Source of the DNA: Paracoccaceae bacterium
GTDB taxonomy: Bacteria; Pseudomonadota; Alphaproteobacteria; Rhodobacterales; Rhodobacteraceae
DNA length: 37,797 nucleotides
Assembly (NCBI GenBank): GCA_027484915.1
Contig: JAIXSA010000077.1
Span: 1 to 37,797, forward strand
Reading direction: 5' to 3'
In this document: positions 1 through 8,872 of the stretch, piece by piece
Numbering within the stretch: the first letter of the stretch is position 1
Layout of the letters: every line of letters starts with the position of its first letter
Notes under the pieces: generated by a model
Database searches by the model: none
What the model was told of the DNA's origin: nothing
What the model saw: the letters and a program-made list of their open reading frames with translations, nothing else
Program-made: the position numbers and the translations under genes

Positions 1-756
1 CGACATCAGCAGACCCTTGAACCCGATCTCTTCACGGATCACCCGGATCATCGTCGCAGACTGCGTGGCAGGCCGTCCCGCATCCAGCGCGGCAAAGACC
101 AGATGCGCGGTCATCGCCATCGGCAGGTCGCGCAGGGCCCGGAAGGGCGCGAAGTCCACTGCCGTCAGCTCCTCGTGCGAGGCGTCCACTGTCGGCAGGT
201 CGTGATGCGTGTCGACGTGACTCAGCCCATGCCCCGGCATGTGCTTCATCACCGGCAGGACGCCGCCCGCAATCAAGCCCTCGGCCACAGCCCGCCCGAT
301 CCGGGCCACCACTTCTGGCGAACGCCCGTAACAGCGGTTCATCAGAAAGGGATGCGTCTCGGGCCGCACCACGTCCAGCGTCGGGATGCAATCCGCATCG
401 ATCCCCACCGCCGCAAGCTCTGCCGCGATCACCTGGGCGCGCAGCCGCATGGTCCGTTCCGCCGCCTCAAGCGAAGCCGCCCCGTCCACCGTGTCCAGCG
501 GAGGGCTCCACTCCCGCCAATGCGGAGCGCGCAGACGCTGCACCCGCCCCCCCTCCTGATCGACCAGGATCGGAGCTTCCCAACCCACAGCTTCCCGCAG
601 ATCGCCGGTCAGCCGCCGCACCTGCTCGGGCTCCACGACGTTGCGGGCAAACAGGATGAACCCGAAGGGATCGGCGTCGCGGTAGAAGGCCTTCTCCTCG
701 GCCAGCAGCTTCGGTCCGGCACAGCCAAAGATGACAGCAGCCTGGCCTACCGTCAT
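1..756 (-). CDS. nagZ: Beta-N-acetylhexosaminidase NagZ, C-terminus cut by window edge
   Basis: Glycoside hydrolase family 3 enzyme that removes N-acetylglucosamine from cytoplasmic muropeptides during peptidoglycan recycling. The 252 visible codons run in frame to base 1. DQEGGR lies at residues 66-71, the family signature KHMPGHG at 171-177, and the Asp-x-His of the general acid/base loop at D182/H184. The protein is cut just after GFKGLLMS, so the nucleophile Asp, expected in the next few residues, lies outside the window. The start ATG overlaps the stop of the upstream SPOR gene as ATGA, which implies translational coupling. The family assignment is secure; completeness cannot be judged. 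Confidence 0.93.
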   Translation of the reverse strand, partial: MTVGQAAVIFGCAGPKLLAEEKAFYRDADPFGFILFARNVVEPEQVRRLTGDLREAVGWEAPILVDQEGGRVQRLRAPHWREWSPPLDTVDGAASLEAAERTMRLRAQVIAAELAAVGIDADCIPTLDVVRPETHPFLMNRCYGRSPEVVARIGRAVAEGLIAGGVLPVMKHMPGHGLSHVDTHHDLPTVDASHEELTAVDFAPFRALRDLPMAMTAHLVFAALDAGRPATQSATMIRVIREEIGFKGLLMS

Positions 757-1742
757 TTGTGCGGCACCGGAATGCAGACGGCGTTCTCGCTGACGAAGGC
801 CGAGCAGAACCGCCGCGCGTCGTCCTCTCCCTCGAACCCATGCGCGCGAAGGCGATAGAAGGTGCGCCCCCCGCTTTCGGCAGGCTGGACCACCATCGCC
901 TTCTCGGCCATCAACTCGCCAAAGCGGCCCTGCAGGCGGACCCATTCGGCACGCGCCTCCTCGGCCGACTCGAAAGTCCCAAACTGAACCAGCCGGGTGC
1001 CGGGGGTTATCGTCGAAGGGTCAACTTCGGGAATGGAGCCCATCGCCACGGCATCTGTGGCCGGTGCCACAACCGCGCTTTCCGCGTCGCGCGACCCAGG
1101 ACGCGCCTTTGGCCGGATCGAGACGGTGATCGCCCCGTCCGGTGCCGATTCCAGTAACGGATCGACAACAGTCGAGTCGACCACAGGCTCCTCCGCCGTG
1201 GTTTCGCCCAGCGCCTCAGCCAGGGCCGCATCCACGGCAACCTCGGTCGGCGTCGCACTTTCCATTGGCGGGGCCGCAGCAAGGGCGATTTCCGCGTCTG
1301 CCGTCAGCGCCGCCGCAGGGGCGGAAGCCTCCGCAAGCCCAGGAATCGGCTCGCCGCCAAGTCCCGCCGTATCCTCGGGCGCAAGCTCGACCGGGCGTGG
1401 GGCCAGCACCAGCTTTTCCGGCGGAGGCGCGGCAATGCCGACCGCTGCGACCGCATTCACCGCCAACCCCTGATAATCGGCGATCTCGCCGCCAGGGTCT
1501 TCCGGCGCAATACGCATGGGACCGTCCAGCGCCTGGATCACGGGGACACCCCGGACATCCCGCACTGCAAGCTTGTAGCCCCAGATGCCCAGCCCGACGA
1601 CCAGTGCAAGCGAGGTTGCGGCCCCTGCGATGTTGATTGCGCGCTGAACCTTCCGGGCGGCAAGCATATCCTGCGCACCCAGACGCGAAGGCTCCTCCCG
1701 ATGCGAGTAGCCGCCGCCGAAGTCATAATCCGCGTCCGCCAT
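753..1742 (-). CDS. SPOR-domain membrane protein
   Basis: A 329-residue protein that probably binds denuded peptidoglycan glycan strands at the division site through its SPOR domain. It has a short cytoplasmic N-terminus, one transmembrane segment at about residues 35-57, a long Ala/Pro/Glu-rich linker, and a C-terminal SPOR domain at about 250-329 beginning TRLVQFGTFES and ending near the C-terminus. The start chosen is the ATG that reads MADADYDFGG; the frame stays open upstream, but that extension would overlap argS. It lies 71 bp after argS and overlaps nagZ by 4 bp. The argS-SPOR-nagZ order links it to cell-wall work. Its specific partner is unknown. Confidence 0.88.
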   Translation of the reverse strand: MADADYDFGGGYSHREEPSRLGAQDMLAARKVQRAINIAGAATSLALVVGLGIWGYKLAVRDVRGVPVIQALDGPMRIAPEDPGGEIADYQGLAVNAVAAVGIAAPPPEKLVLAPRPVELAPEDTAGLGGEPIPGLAEASAPAAALTADAEIALAAAPPMESATPTEVAVDAALAEALGETTAEEPVVDSTVVDPLLESAPDGAITVSIRPKARPGSRDAESAVVAPATDAVAMGSIPEVDPSTITPGTRLVQFGTFESAEEARAEWVRLQGRFGELMAEKAMVVQPAESGGRTFYRLRAHGFEGEDDARRFCSAFVSENAVCIPVPHK

Positions 1743-1813
1743 CTGCTGCCCCTGCCTGCGGGACGGTTGATCCGCCCCTGCAACACGCCTCTGCTCCGGC
1801 GGGGCGCAGTTGT

Positions 1814-3556
1814 TCAGCGCATTTCCTCGACCGGAGTTACACCAAGGATACCAAGGCCTGCGCAAATGACAACGCCCACGGCCCGGACCAGAGCGATTTT
1901 CGCCGCAGAAATTGCGGTATCCCCCTGGATGAACCGCAAGCTGTCGTCATCGTTGCCCTTGTTCCACAATCCGTGGAAGTCCGAAGCAAGCTCGTACAGG
2001 TAGAAGGCCACCCGGTGCGGCTCGTGCCCCTTGGCCGCGATTTCCACCAGCCTGGGCCATTCACCCAGCTTGCGGATGACTTCAAGTTCCGCCTCATGCC
2101 CCAGATGGGCGAGATGCGCCTGGGAAAGCGAGGCATCGCTCACGTCCAGGCCCGCATCGCGCGCCTTTCGCAGGATGCTGTTGATCCGGGCATTGGCGTA
2201 TTGCACGTAGAAGACCGGGTTGTCCTTCGACTGCTCGGTCACCTTGTCGAAGTCGAAGTCCAGCGCCACGTCGTTCTTCCGTGTCAGCATCACGAAACGC
2301 ACGACATCCGGCCCGACCTCCTCGATCAGGTCACGCAGCGTGACGAAGGTCCCCGCCCGCTTGGACATCTTGACGATCTGGCCGCCCTTCAGCAGCTTGA
2401 CCAGCTGGATCAGCTTGATGTCCAGCGTGACCCGGTTTTCCGACAGCGCGCTGACCACGGCCTTCAGGCGTTTGACATAGCCCGAATGGTCGGCGCCGAA
2501 GATGTTGATCAGCTCGTCAAACCCGCGCTGCACCTTGTTGTAGTGGTAGGCGATGTCGGGCGCGAAATAGGTCCAGGCCCCGTCCGATTTCTGCACCGGG
2601 CGGTCCTGATCATCCCCGAATGCGGTCGACCGGAACAGCGTCTGCTCGCGCGGTTCCCAGTCTTCGGGGGCCTTGCCCTTCGGCGGCTCCAGCACGCCCT
2701 GGTAGATCAGATCCAGTTTCCGCAGCCGCTCGAGCGCGGCCTCGATCTGCCCCGTGCCATACAGCGCTTTCTCCGACGAATAGACGTCCATCTCGACGCC
2801 CAGCGCCGCCAGATCCTCGCGGATCATCGCCATCATCATGTCGGTCGAGAACACCCGCACGTCGGCCAGCCAGACGCTTTCCGGCTGGTCCAGAAGGCTG
2901 GACCCATACTTGTCCTTCAAGGCCTGACCCACCGGGATCAGGTAGTCCCCTGGATACAACCCCTCGGCGATCTCCGGCGACAGCCCATGTGCCTCGCGGT
3001 ACCGCTCATACGCGGACCGGGCCAGCACAGCGACCTGCCCGCCCCCGTCGTTGATGTAATACTCCCGCGTGACCTGATAGCCCGCAAAGGCCAGCAGCGC
3101 CGCCAGAGCATCGCCCACCACGGCCCCACGCGCATGGGCCACATGCATCGGCCCCGTCGGGTTGGCGCTCACGAACTCGACGTTGACCTTGCGCCCCGCA
3201 CCCAGCTGGGACCGGCCAAAGGCCGTCCCCTGCTCCAAGACAGCGCGCACCAGCCCCTGCCAGGCCGCTGGCTCCAGCCGCAGGTTCAGGAACCCCGGCC
3301 CCGCCACATCGGCCCCGGCCACCCGCGGGTCCGCCATCAGCCGCGCCGCCAGCGCATCCGCAATCGCCCGGGGTTGCATCCCCGCCGGCTTGGCCAGCAC
3401 CATCGCCGCATTCGTCGCCATCTCGCCATGTCCAGCATCCCGCGGCGGCTCCACCGCAACGGCAGCAAGGTCCAGCCCCGCAGGCAACACGCCTGCAGCC
3501 ATCAGCCCCTGCAATTCGGCCACCACAAGCTCACGGATATCTGCGAACAGGTTCAT
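1814..3556 (-). CDS. argS: Arginyl-tRNA synthetase
   Basis: Class I aminoacyl-tRNA synthetase that charges tRNA-Arg in the cytoplasm. It is 580 residues long, normal for the family. The N-terminal tRNA-binding (Add-1) domain is followed by the HIGH-type motif HVAHARG at residues 138-144, preceded by SANPTGP. The KMSKS-type motif is KMSKR at 396-400, and an all-alpha anticodon-binding DALR domain ends the protein (NKGNDDD near the C-terminus). The start ATG at 3556 gives the normal [11 protein letters not shown] opening. It is followed on the same strand by the SPOR and nagZ genes, so one transcript is likely. Confidence 0.97.
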   Translation of the reverse strand: MNLFADIRELVVAELQGLMAAGVLPAGLDLAAVAVEPPRDAGHGEMATNAAMVLAKPAGMQPRAIADALAARLMADPRVAGADVAGPGFLNLRLEPAAWQGLVRAVLEQGTAFGRSQLGAGRKVNVEFVSANPTGPMHVAHARGAVVGDALAALLAFAGYQVTREYYINDGGGQVAVLARSAYERYREAHGLSPEIAEGLYPGDYLIPVGQALKDKYGSSLLDQPESVWLADVRVFSTDMMMAMIREDLAALGVEMDVYSSEKALYGTGQIEAALERLRKLDLIYQGVLEPPKGKAPEDWEPREQTLFRSTAFGDDQDRPVQKSDGAWTYFAPDIAYHYNKVQRGFDELINIFGADHSGYVKRLKAVVSALSENRVTLDIKLIQLVKLLKGGQIVKMSKRAGTFVTLRDLIEEVGPDVVRFVMLTRKNDVALDFDFDKVTEQSKDNPVFYVQYANARINSILRKARDAGLDVSDASLSQAHLAHLGHEAELEVIRKLGEWPRLVEIAAKGHEPHRVAFYLYELASDFHGLWNKGNDDDSLRFIQGDTAISAAKIALVRAVGVVICAGLGILGVTPVEEMR

Positions 3557-3626
3557 TTGATCACATCCTCTGATGCGCCTAGGCCATGCCAGAGGCCCGC
3601 CCAGAGGTCAAGGAGAGCGGCAGGGA

Positions 3627-4106
3627 TCACCCCCGCCGCCACTCCTCCAGCGCCGCATTCTCCTCCGGCACGGCCGCGCCACCCCCCGCCGCGAACGGCG
3701 ACACCACCGCCCGGTTGCGGAAGTAATGCGTCTCCCGCGCCCCGAAATAGAACGCGACAATCGCCCCCAAAAGCCACCACAAGGGCTCCGGCACCGCGTT
3801 CAGCCCCACCATACGCAGCGCAAAGGCCTGCGGGTCCACCATCGCATAGACGAAAAGCCCGATTGTCCCGAAGGCCAGGAACGGCCGTGGCAGCCGGTTC
3901 AGCCCGTTCACCATCCGGTCAAACCACGACAGCGCGGGATGCTGGTACTCCTCCCCCAACTGCCGCAAGGCCGCCATTTGCGCCTCAGCCGAATACTCAA
4001 TCCGCTTCGTGGCACTGGGCACAAAAACCTCCGCCACCCCCTGCGCCGCCTCACCCAGCGCTGTCACTGCGGCAGGAGAGCCGATCAGCTTGCCGATCAC
4101 CCCCAT
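3627..4106 (-). CDS. GTA-type holin (3TM holin family)
   Basis: A 159-residue protein that fits the holin family found in gene transfer agent lysis modules. It has two clear hydrophobic segments, about residues 74-90 and 106-122 (the second begins VPEPLWWLLGAIVAF), an amphipathic N-terminus and a soluble acidic tail. A holin would permeabilise the inner membrane so that the endolysin encoded just upstream reaches peptidoglycan. Its start overlaps the endolysin stop by 10 bp, so the two are co-translated. In Rhodobacter capsulatus the GTA lysis genes are a holin and endolysin pair away from the main capsid cluster. No phage structural gene is present here, so a GTA or relic role is inferred from family and pairing. 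Confidence 0.8.
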   Translation of the reverse strand: MGVIGKLIGSPAAVTALGEAAQGVAEVFVPSATKRIEYSAEAQMAALRQLGEEYQHPALSWFDRMVNGLNRLPRPFLAFGTIGLFVYAMVDPQAFALRMVGLNAVPEPLWWLLGAIVAFYFGARETHYFRNRAVVSPFAAGGGAAVPEENAALEEWRRG

Positions 4107-4708
4107 TTCGCCACCCGCGCCGCGTGCTGGGCGGCCGTCAGGTGATACTTCGGCGCGATGAACTCCTCGGCCCGCTTGATCCAGCCGCCCTTGCCGCCAT
4201 CCCGCGCGCGGGCAAACTTGCGGCTGGCGGGTCGGCTGTCGGCCAAGGCGTAGTAGTAGTTCCGCCGCGCGATCCCGTAGGCATCCGCAAGATGCGACGG
4301 CGCCGCCTCATAGGCCATTTGCGCCGCCCGGATCGTCTGCGGCCCGATGGCTCCGTCCGGGTCGCAAGGATAGCCCATGTCGGTCAGAAGCCGCTGAAGG
4401 ATCTTCACCGCATTGCCGCCCGCGTTGACATACATGTCGAACACGCTCGCCTGCAGCGCCTCGGGCAGCGCCGCAATCCCCGGAGCCTCATAGTAGTGCT
4501 TCAAGTAAATCTCGACCGCCTGCTTGCGCGTCAAAGCCTTGACATCGGCCACGTCGATCCGCGTATCGCGGTTCACGTCGATCCCCAGCCGCCGCAAGGT
4601 CCCGATGGTGACACCGTAATTCGTGGCCCCGCCCGGATCATCCGGGTCGTTCACGAAACCGCCCTCGCGGCCCACGATCTCTTCGGCAATCTGACGTACG
4701 TACGGCAT
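4097..4708 (-). CDS. GH108 N-acetylmuramidase endolysin, GTA-type
   Basis: A 203-residue peptidoglycan hydrolase. The N-terminal glycoside hydrolase 108 domain carries the EGGF motif at residues 15-18, with Glu15 the expected catalytic acid, followed by DPDDPGGATNYGVT. A C-terminal peptidoglycan-binding domain (PG_binding_3 type) covers about 100-190 and includes DGAIGPQTIRA. No signal peptide is seen, so export would depend on the adjacent holin, whose gene overlaps the 3' end. Order and size match the two-gene lysis module of Rhodobacter gene transfer agents. The setting between ccmE and argS, with no other phage genes, argues for a domesticated module rather than an active prophage. Confidence 0.88.
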   Translation of the reverse strand: MPYVRQIAEEIVGREGGFVNDPDDPGGATNYGVTIGTLRRLGIDVNRDTRIDVADVKALTRKQAVEIYLKHYYEAPGIAALPEALQASVFDMYVNAGGNAVKILQRLLTDMGYPCDPDGAIGPQTIRAAQMAYEAAPSHLADAYGIARRNYYYALADSRPASRKFARARDGGKGGWIKRAEEFIAPKYHLTAAQHAARVAKWG

Positions 4709-4777
4709 GAGGCACCCCCTTCGCTCGGGGGCAAGCCTCGCAATCCGGCGTTAACGGCTGCCTGCCGCAGCGAACGG

Positions 4778-5260
4778 TCAGCTTTCCGGCTTGGCGTTCG
4801 GGTCGACGTAGACGCCCTGTTCCTTCAGCGCGTCCACCACTTCCTTCGGCATGTAGGTTTCGTCATGCTTGGCAAGCACTTCGGTCGCCACAAACGTGTC
4901 GCCCTCCATCCGGCCCAACGCCACCATGCCCTGCCCTTCGGCAAAGAGGTCCGGCAGGATCCCGTTATACCGCACCGGGACGGTCGCATTGGTATCAGTC
5001 ACGGCAAAGGAAACTTCAGTCCCCTCACCCCGGACAATCGACCCCTCGACCACCAACCCGCCGATCCGGAAAGTCTCGCCCTCGCGCGGCGGCTCGGACA
5101 TCACCTGACTGGGTGAGCGGAAGAAGTTGATCCCGTCCCGCATTGCGTAGCCGACAAGTCCCGTCGCTCCGATCAGCGCCACGGCCGCCAGCGCGATGAT
5201 CTGCACGCGCCGCTGCTTTTTCAGCCCCTTCAGACCACGAAACTCTGTCTTCTCACCCAT
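4778..5260 (-). CDS. ccmE: Cytochrome c maturation heme chaperone CcmE
   Basis: Periplasmic, membrane-anchored heme chaperone that covalently holds heme and passes it to apocytochromes c. It is 160 residues long. A basic N-terminus is followed by one membrane anchor at about 18-40 and an OB-fold periplasmic domain. The heme-binding His132 and the conserved Tyr136 sit in KHDETYMP. A GTG lies directly before the chosen ATG and could also start translation, adding one residue. Other ccm genes are not in the window. It lies 69 bp upstream of the endolysin gene on the same strand and 71 bp after argC. Confidence 0.95.
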   Translation of the reverse strand: MGEKTEFRGLKGLKKQRRVQIIALAAVALIGATGLVGYAMRDGINFFRSPSQVMSEPPREGETFRIGGLVVEGSIVRGEGTEVSFAVTDTNATVPVRYNGILPDLFAEGQGMVALGRMEGDTFVATEVLAKHDETYMPKEVVDALKEQGVYVDPNAKPES

Positions 5261-5331
5261 CACCCGCGCCCCTTGCCGTCCTTCGGCCTATGCCACGCCC
5301 AAGGTGGGCACGCCTTGACCCGCGTCAAGCC

Positions 5332-6360
5332 TCACGGGAACACCGGAGCCAGCATCAACCCTTCCGTCTCGGGCAGCCCCAGCATCAGGTTCGCATTCTG
5401 GATCGCCTGACCCGAAGAGCCCTTGGTCAAGTTGTCCAGCACCGCCACCACGACCGCACGTCCGGCAATCCGGTCTCCAATCACGCCCAGATGACAGAAG
5501 TTCGACCCCGCGATATCGCGCGTCGACGGCAAGGACCCGAAGGGCAGGACCTGCAGGAAGGGCTCATTTTCATAAGCCTTCTCAAGGATCTGATGGACGG
5601 TCTTCGCATCGCCCTTCACATAGACCGTGGCCAGGATCCCCCGGTTCATCGGCAGAAGATGCGGCGTGAACTGCACCCGCACCGGCCGCCCGGCGATCTT
5701 GGAAAACTCCTGGTCGAACTCGCCCAGATGCCGGTGCTTGCCACCCGCCGAATAGGTATGCGTGCCCCCGGACAATTCCGCGTGAAGGAGGTTCTCTTTC
5801 AGCGACCGCCCCGCGCCCGAGACCCCGGCCTTGAGGTCGATCAGGATGTCGTCCAGGTCAATGCAGCCCGCCGCGATCAGGGGCCGCAGCGCGAATTGCC
5901 CCGTTGCCGCGTTGCAGCCCGTCCCTGCGACCAGCCGCGCCGCCTTGATCTCGTCGCGGTAGAACTCGGTGAGGCCATAGACCGCCTCCTTCTGGATCTC
6001 GACCGCGGCGTGGGGCTGACCATACCACTTCTCGTATTCCGCCGGGTCACGCAGCCGGAAGTCCGCCGACAGATCGACGATCCGCAACGTCTTCGGCAGC
6101 TTGGCGATCACCTCCTGCGTCGTTGCATGAGGAAGCGCGCAGAAGCACAGGTCCACATTGGCAAAATCGATCTCGTCGATCTTGACCAATTTCGGCAGGT
6201 CCAGATGCCGCAGGAAAGGAAACACCTCTGCCATAGCCATGCCCGCCTTGCGGTCCGCCGACAGCGCCACGATCCGCATCGACGGATGCGTGGCGATCAG
6301 GCGGACAAGCTCCGCCCCCGTATAGCCCGAGGCTCCAAGGATGGCGATGCGATGGGTCAT
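5332..6360 (-). CDS. argC: N-acetyl-gamma-glutamyl-phosphate reductase
   Basis: NADPH-dependent reductase of arginine biosynthesis that converts N-acetylglutamyl-phosphate to the semialdehyde. It is 342 residues long. The Rossmann motif GASGYTG is at residues 9-15 and the catalytic Cys149 lies in [10 protein letters not shown]. The ATG at 6360 was chosen because the family begins right before the Rossmann strand ([12 protein letters not shown]); the open frame upstream lacks similarity. It is the first coding gene after the repeat-rich gap and heads a same-strand run into ccmE. No arginine operator was recognised. Confidence 0.96.
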   Translation of the reverse strand: MTHRIAILGASGYTGAELVRLIATHPSMRIVALSADRKAGMAMAEVFPFLRHLDLPKLVKIDEIDFANVDLCFCALPHATTQEVIAKLPKTLRIVDLSADFRLRDPAEYEKWYGQPHAAVEIQKEAVYGLTEFYRDEIKAARLVAGTGCNAATGQFALRPLIAAGCIDLDDILIDLKAGVSGAGRSLKENLLHAELSGGTHTYSAGGKHRHLGEFDQEFSKIAGRPVRVQFTPHLLPMNRGILATVYVKGDAKTVHQILEKAYENEPFLQVLPFGSLPSTRDIAGSNFCHLGVIGDRIAGRAVVVAVLDNLTKGSSGQAIQNANLMLGLPETEGLMLAPVFP

Positions 6361-6454
6361 GGCGTGGCTCCCGTAAAGAAACGCGCCTTCTTTGCGCCCC
6401 AAGTGCCCCCAATGCAAGACCACCGAATGTCACCGGCACAATTCCCGCGAAAGC

Positions 6455-6502
6455 CCTTTCATCTTTGCCCAAGTATCCCCGCCGGAGGCATCCGCCGGTG
6501 CG
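6455..6502 (-). repeat. Rhodobacteraceae-type intergenic repeat, copy 1
   Basis: The minus strand reads GCCTCCGGCGGGGATACTTG followed by GGCAAAGATGAAAGG. The same block recurs at 6627-6674 and 6739-6786. A direct CCGGCGG doublet precedes the GGGATA core. Similar 'CTCCGGCGGGGATA' blocks are, to my recollection, scattered in rhodobacterial genomes. Function is not known. Confidence 0.8.
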
Positions 6503-6626
6503 ACCCCGGACCCGGGCAGCACACTCAACGACACCGAAGCCATGTCCTTCTCAATGGGAAAGGTCATGCGCAGTCCGGCCGAAGCGCCTTGATGCGGCCA
6601 GAGCCTTGCCGCCCCAGAAAACCCGC

Positions 6627-6674
6627 CCTTTCATGCTGGCCCAAATATCCCCGCCGGAGGCATTCGCCGGTGCG
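6627..6674 (-). repeat. Rhodobacteraceae-type intergenic repeat, copy 2
   Basis: Same element as at 6455-6502. The minus strand reads GCCTCCGGCGGGGATATTTG then GGCCAGCATGAAAGG, so the left part is nearly invariant and the right part varies at a few bases. It lies 172 bp from copy 1. Confidence 0.8.
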
Positions 6675-6738
6675 GCCAGCACGAGACCCGACAGACTTTT
6701 CGAAACGGCCTCTGCAGCTCCGACCTCGGGCAAACGCG

Positions 6739-6786
6739 CCTCTTCATCTTTGCCCAAGTATCCCCGCCGGAGGCTCCGCCGTCCGA
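6739..6786 (-). repeat. Rhodobacteraceae-type intergenic repeat, copy 3
   Basis: Third copy, with GCCTCCGGCGGGGATACTTG and GGCAAAGATGAAGAGG on the minus strand. The outer CCGGCGG half is shortened compared with copies 1 and 2. All three copies have the same orientation. Confidence 0.78.
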
Positions 6787-6943
6787 GCCGGGAACCTGCT
6801 TTCAGACCGGGGCAGGTATCCCCGGGGTTTGGGGCGCGAAACACCCCAACGCCCGAGGAGGAGGCGAAGCCCGACGACGAGACAAAAGGACTTCGCGCGC
6901 CAGCGCTCCATTCGAAAACCGCCCCACCAGCGCAATGGCCACA

Positions 6944-6990
6944 GGTTAAGAAACCCTGAACGCCCACAGCCAACCCATTGAAATCAAAAG
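6944..6990 (-). repeat. Dispersed element, copy A
   Basis: The minus strand has CTTTTGATTTCAAT, then GGGTTGGCTGTGGGCGTTCA, then GGGTTTCTTAACC. Closely related sequence is at 37401-37446 and a shorter version at 8748-8784, both on the plus strand. It sits just downstream of the epmA stop. Nature unknown. Confidence 0.6.
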
Positions 6991-7019
6991 ATCCGAAAAC
7001 CTGCCCACGCGTGGACAGC

Positions 7020-8060
7020 TCACGGCACCGGCGTCCACATCACATCCTCGATCCGCGGCACGCCCGTGCCCAGCATCACCACCCGGTCGAACCCCATCGC
7101 GATCCCCGCCGCCGGGGGCATGATCTCCAGCGCCGCCAGGAAGTCCTCGTCCAGGGGATAGCTCTCCCCATAGACCCGCGCCTTCTCCACCATCTCCGCC
7201 TCGAACCGCCGCCGCTGCTCGCCCGCGTCGGTCAGCTCCCCGAACCCGTTCGCCAGCTCCACCCCGCAGGCATAGACCTCGAACCGCTCCGCGACCCGTG
7301 CGTCCCCCGGGACCTTGCGGGCCAGCGCAGCCTCCGCCGCCGGGTACCGGTCCAGGATCGTCACCCTCCCCATCCCTAGCTTCGGCTCCACCTTCTCGGA
7401 CAGCACCCGGCTCAGCATGTCCGACCAGGTATCATCCGCCGCCCGCCTGACCCCGATCCGGTCCAGCTCCGCCCCAAGGACCACCGGATCCGTCGTCCCG
7501 TCCCGCCGGATTGAACCCATCAAGTCCACCCCCGCATGCACCTGGAAAGCCTCAGCCACCGATACACGCTCCGGCTCCAGAAAGGGATCACAGACCCGAT
7601 CCCGGAACCGCAGCACCTCCGCCCCCGCCTCCCGCGCGGCGGCGCGGAGGAAGGCCATCGTGTCCGCCATCAGGACCTCGTATCCCTCGCCCGCCCGGTA
7701 CCATTCCAGCATCGTGAACTCTGGGCTGTGGAGCGGCCCCCGCTCCCGGTTCCGCCAGACGTGCGAGAAGGCATGGATCCGGGTCTCGCCCGCTGCCAGC
7801 AGCTTCTTCATCGCGAACTCAGGCGAGGTGTGAAGATACATCCGCCGCCCCACCCCATCATTCCCGATCGCCTCGGTCGCGAAACCGTGTAGGTGCGCCT
7901 CATTTCCCGGGCTGATCGCCAGCGCGGCCGGGTCGACTTCGGTGAAGCCCTCCCCCGCCAGCCAGCCCCGGATCGCGGCCTGGATCCGGTTGCGGGTCAG
8001 GAGAAGCGGGCGGCGGTCGGCGTGGCGGGAGGGGCTCCACCAGGGAGATGCGGGATTCAT
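7020..8060 (-). CDS. epmA: EF-P lysyl-lysine ligase EpmA (GenX/PoxA)
   Basis: A 346-residue paralogue of the class II lysyl-tRNA synthetase catalytic core without a tRNA-binding domain. It attaches (R)-beta-lysine to a Lys of elongation factor P. Visible are the motif 2 region [20 protein letters not shown] and motif 3 [12 protein letters not shown] near the C-terminus. The ATG at 8060 begins [10 protein letters not shown]; the open frame continues far upstream but there runs antisense through efp and is not credible. It is divergent from efp, its substrate gene, with only 87 bp between the starts. EpmB, the aminomutase that supplies beta-lysine, is not adjacent. Confidence 0.94.
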   Translation of the reverse strand: MNPASPWWSPSRHADRRPLLLTRNRIQAAIRGWLAGEGFTEVDPAALAISPGNEAHLHGFATEAIGNDGVGRRMYLHTSPEFAMKKLLAAGETRIHAFSHVWRNRERGPLHSPEFTMLEWYRAGEGYEVLMADTMAFLRAAAREAGAEVLRFRDRVCDPFLEPERVSVAEAFQVHAGVDLMGSIRRDGTTDPVVLGAELDRIGVRRAADDTWSDMLSRVLSEKVEPKLGMGRVTILDRYPAAEAALARKVPGDARVAERFEVYACGVELANGFGELTDAGEQRRRFEAEMVEKARVYGESYPLDEDFLAALEIMPPAAGIAMGFDRVVMLGTGVPRIEDVMWTPVP

Positions 8061-8147
8061 CTGGAAATTCCGGTTCGGATCGGTTACGGGCGCGGGCAGA
8101 TGCCGGTCGCTGAAGGACCGGTCCCCGTTACAACAAGGACCCGACCT

Positions 8148-8714
8148 TTGAAAGTCATCGCCTCCTCGCTCCGCAAGGGCAACGTCGTCGAGATGGACGG
8201 CAGGCTCTACGTCGTGCTGACCGCCTCGAACTTCCACCCCGGCAAGGGCACGCCCACGACCAGCGTCGACATGCGCCGGATTTCGGACGGCACCAAGGTC
8301 AGTGAGCGCTGGAGAACGACCGAGATGGTCGAGAAGGCCACCGTCGACGAGCGGGAATATGACTTCCTCTATGAGGACGGCGAAGGCTTCCACTTCATGG
8401 ACCCGGTCAGCTACGATCAGGTCGTCGTCACCGAGGATATCCTGGGGGCCAACAAGGTCTACCTTCAGGAAGGGATGCGCTGCTATGTGAAGACCTTCGA
8501 CGGGGTTCCGATCGCGATGGAAGTCCCGCAGAAGATCACCGTCGAGATCCTGGAGACCGAGCCGGTCACCAAGGGGCAGACCGCCTCGTCGTCGTACAAG
8601 CCGGCGGTCGTGCAGAACGGGCTGCGGGTCATGGTGCCGCCGCATATCGGGCCGGGCGTCCGGATCGTGATCAACACGGACGATGACAGCTACGTGGAAC
8701 GCGCGAAGGATTGA
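8148..8714 (+). CDS. efp: Elongation factor P, TTG start
   Basis: Translation factor that relieves ribosome stalling at polyproline. It is 188 residues long with KOW/EF-P N-terminal, OB and C-terminal domains. The modified lysine is Lys33 in HPGKGTP, the expected target of EpmA encoded next door. The frame is open upstream, but no ATG fits. TTG at 8148 gives the family opening (M)[13 protein letters not shown] and is preceded by AAGGA at 8135-8139 with an 8-nt spacer, which decides the start. A strong terminator follows at 8797-8822. Confidence 0.94.
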   Translation: MKVIASSLRKGNVVEMDGRLYVVLTASNFHPGKGTPTTSVDMRRISDGTKVSERWRTTEMVEKATVDEREYDFLYEDGEGFHFMDPVSYDQVVVTEDILGANKVYLQEGMRCYVKTFDGVPIAMEVPQKITVEILETEPVTKGQTASSSYKPAVVQNGLRVMVPPHIGPGVRIVINTDDDSYVERAKD

Positions 8715-8747
8715 AGCGCCGCGCGTGGGCACTTTTCCCAGGCCAAT

Positions 8748-8784
8748 CTTTTCAAGGGGTTGACCGCGGGCGTTAAGGATTCGG
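8748..8784 (+). repeat. Dispersed element, copy B (degenerate)
   Basis: It reads CTTTTCAAGGGGTTGACCGC then GGGCGTTAAGGATTC, which matches the central block of copies A (6944-6990) and C (37401-37446) but lacks several bases of the GATTTCA segment. It lies between the efp stop and its terminator. Confidence 0.45.
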
Positions 8785-8796
8785 AAAGCTTTGAGA

Positions 8797-8822
8797 GGCA
8801 CGCCGCGAGGCGTGCCTTTTTT
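8797..8822 (+). terminator. Rho-independent terminator of efp
   Basis: Perfect 8-bp stem GGCACGCC / GGCGTGCC with a GCGA tetraloop, followed directly by six T residues. Confidence 0.93.
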
Positions 8823-8872
8823 CTTTGCGGGGCGCGCCAAAGGACTATGCTGTGGGCAAAGCGGAGGCCACG

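Larger units (their letters stand above)
6361..7019. other. 659-bp non-coding, repeat-rich gap between epmA and argC
   Basis: No credible gene was found on either strand; open frames here are short and change composition around repeats. The gap holds three copies of a 45-48 bp repeat (6455-6786) and one copy of a second dispersed element (6944-6990). I saw no remnant of a lysine 2,3-aminomutase (epmB), which might have been expected next to epmA. Confidence 0.75.

Noticed and set aside
1637-5116. A very long open frame on the plus strand opposite SPOR, argS, holin, endolysin and ccmE.
   Set aside because: It is antisense to five well-recognised genes, has no family similarity, and is the kind of frame high-GC DNA produces by chance.
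6361-7019. A decayed epmB or other gene in the repeat gap.
   Set aside because: No aminomutase or radical-SAM CxxxCxxC pattern was seen in any frame; the sequence is dominated by repeats.
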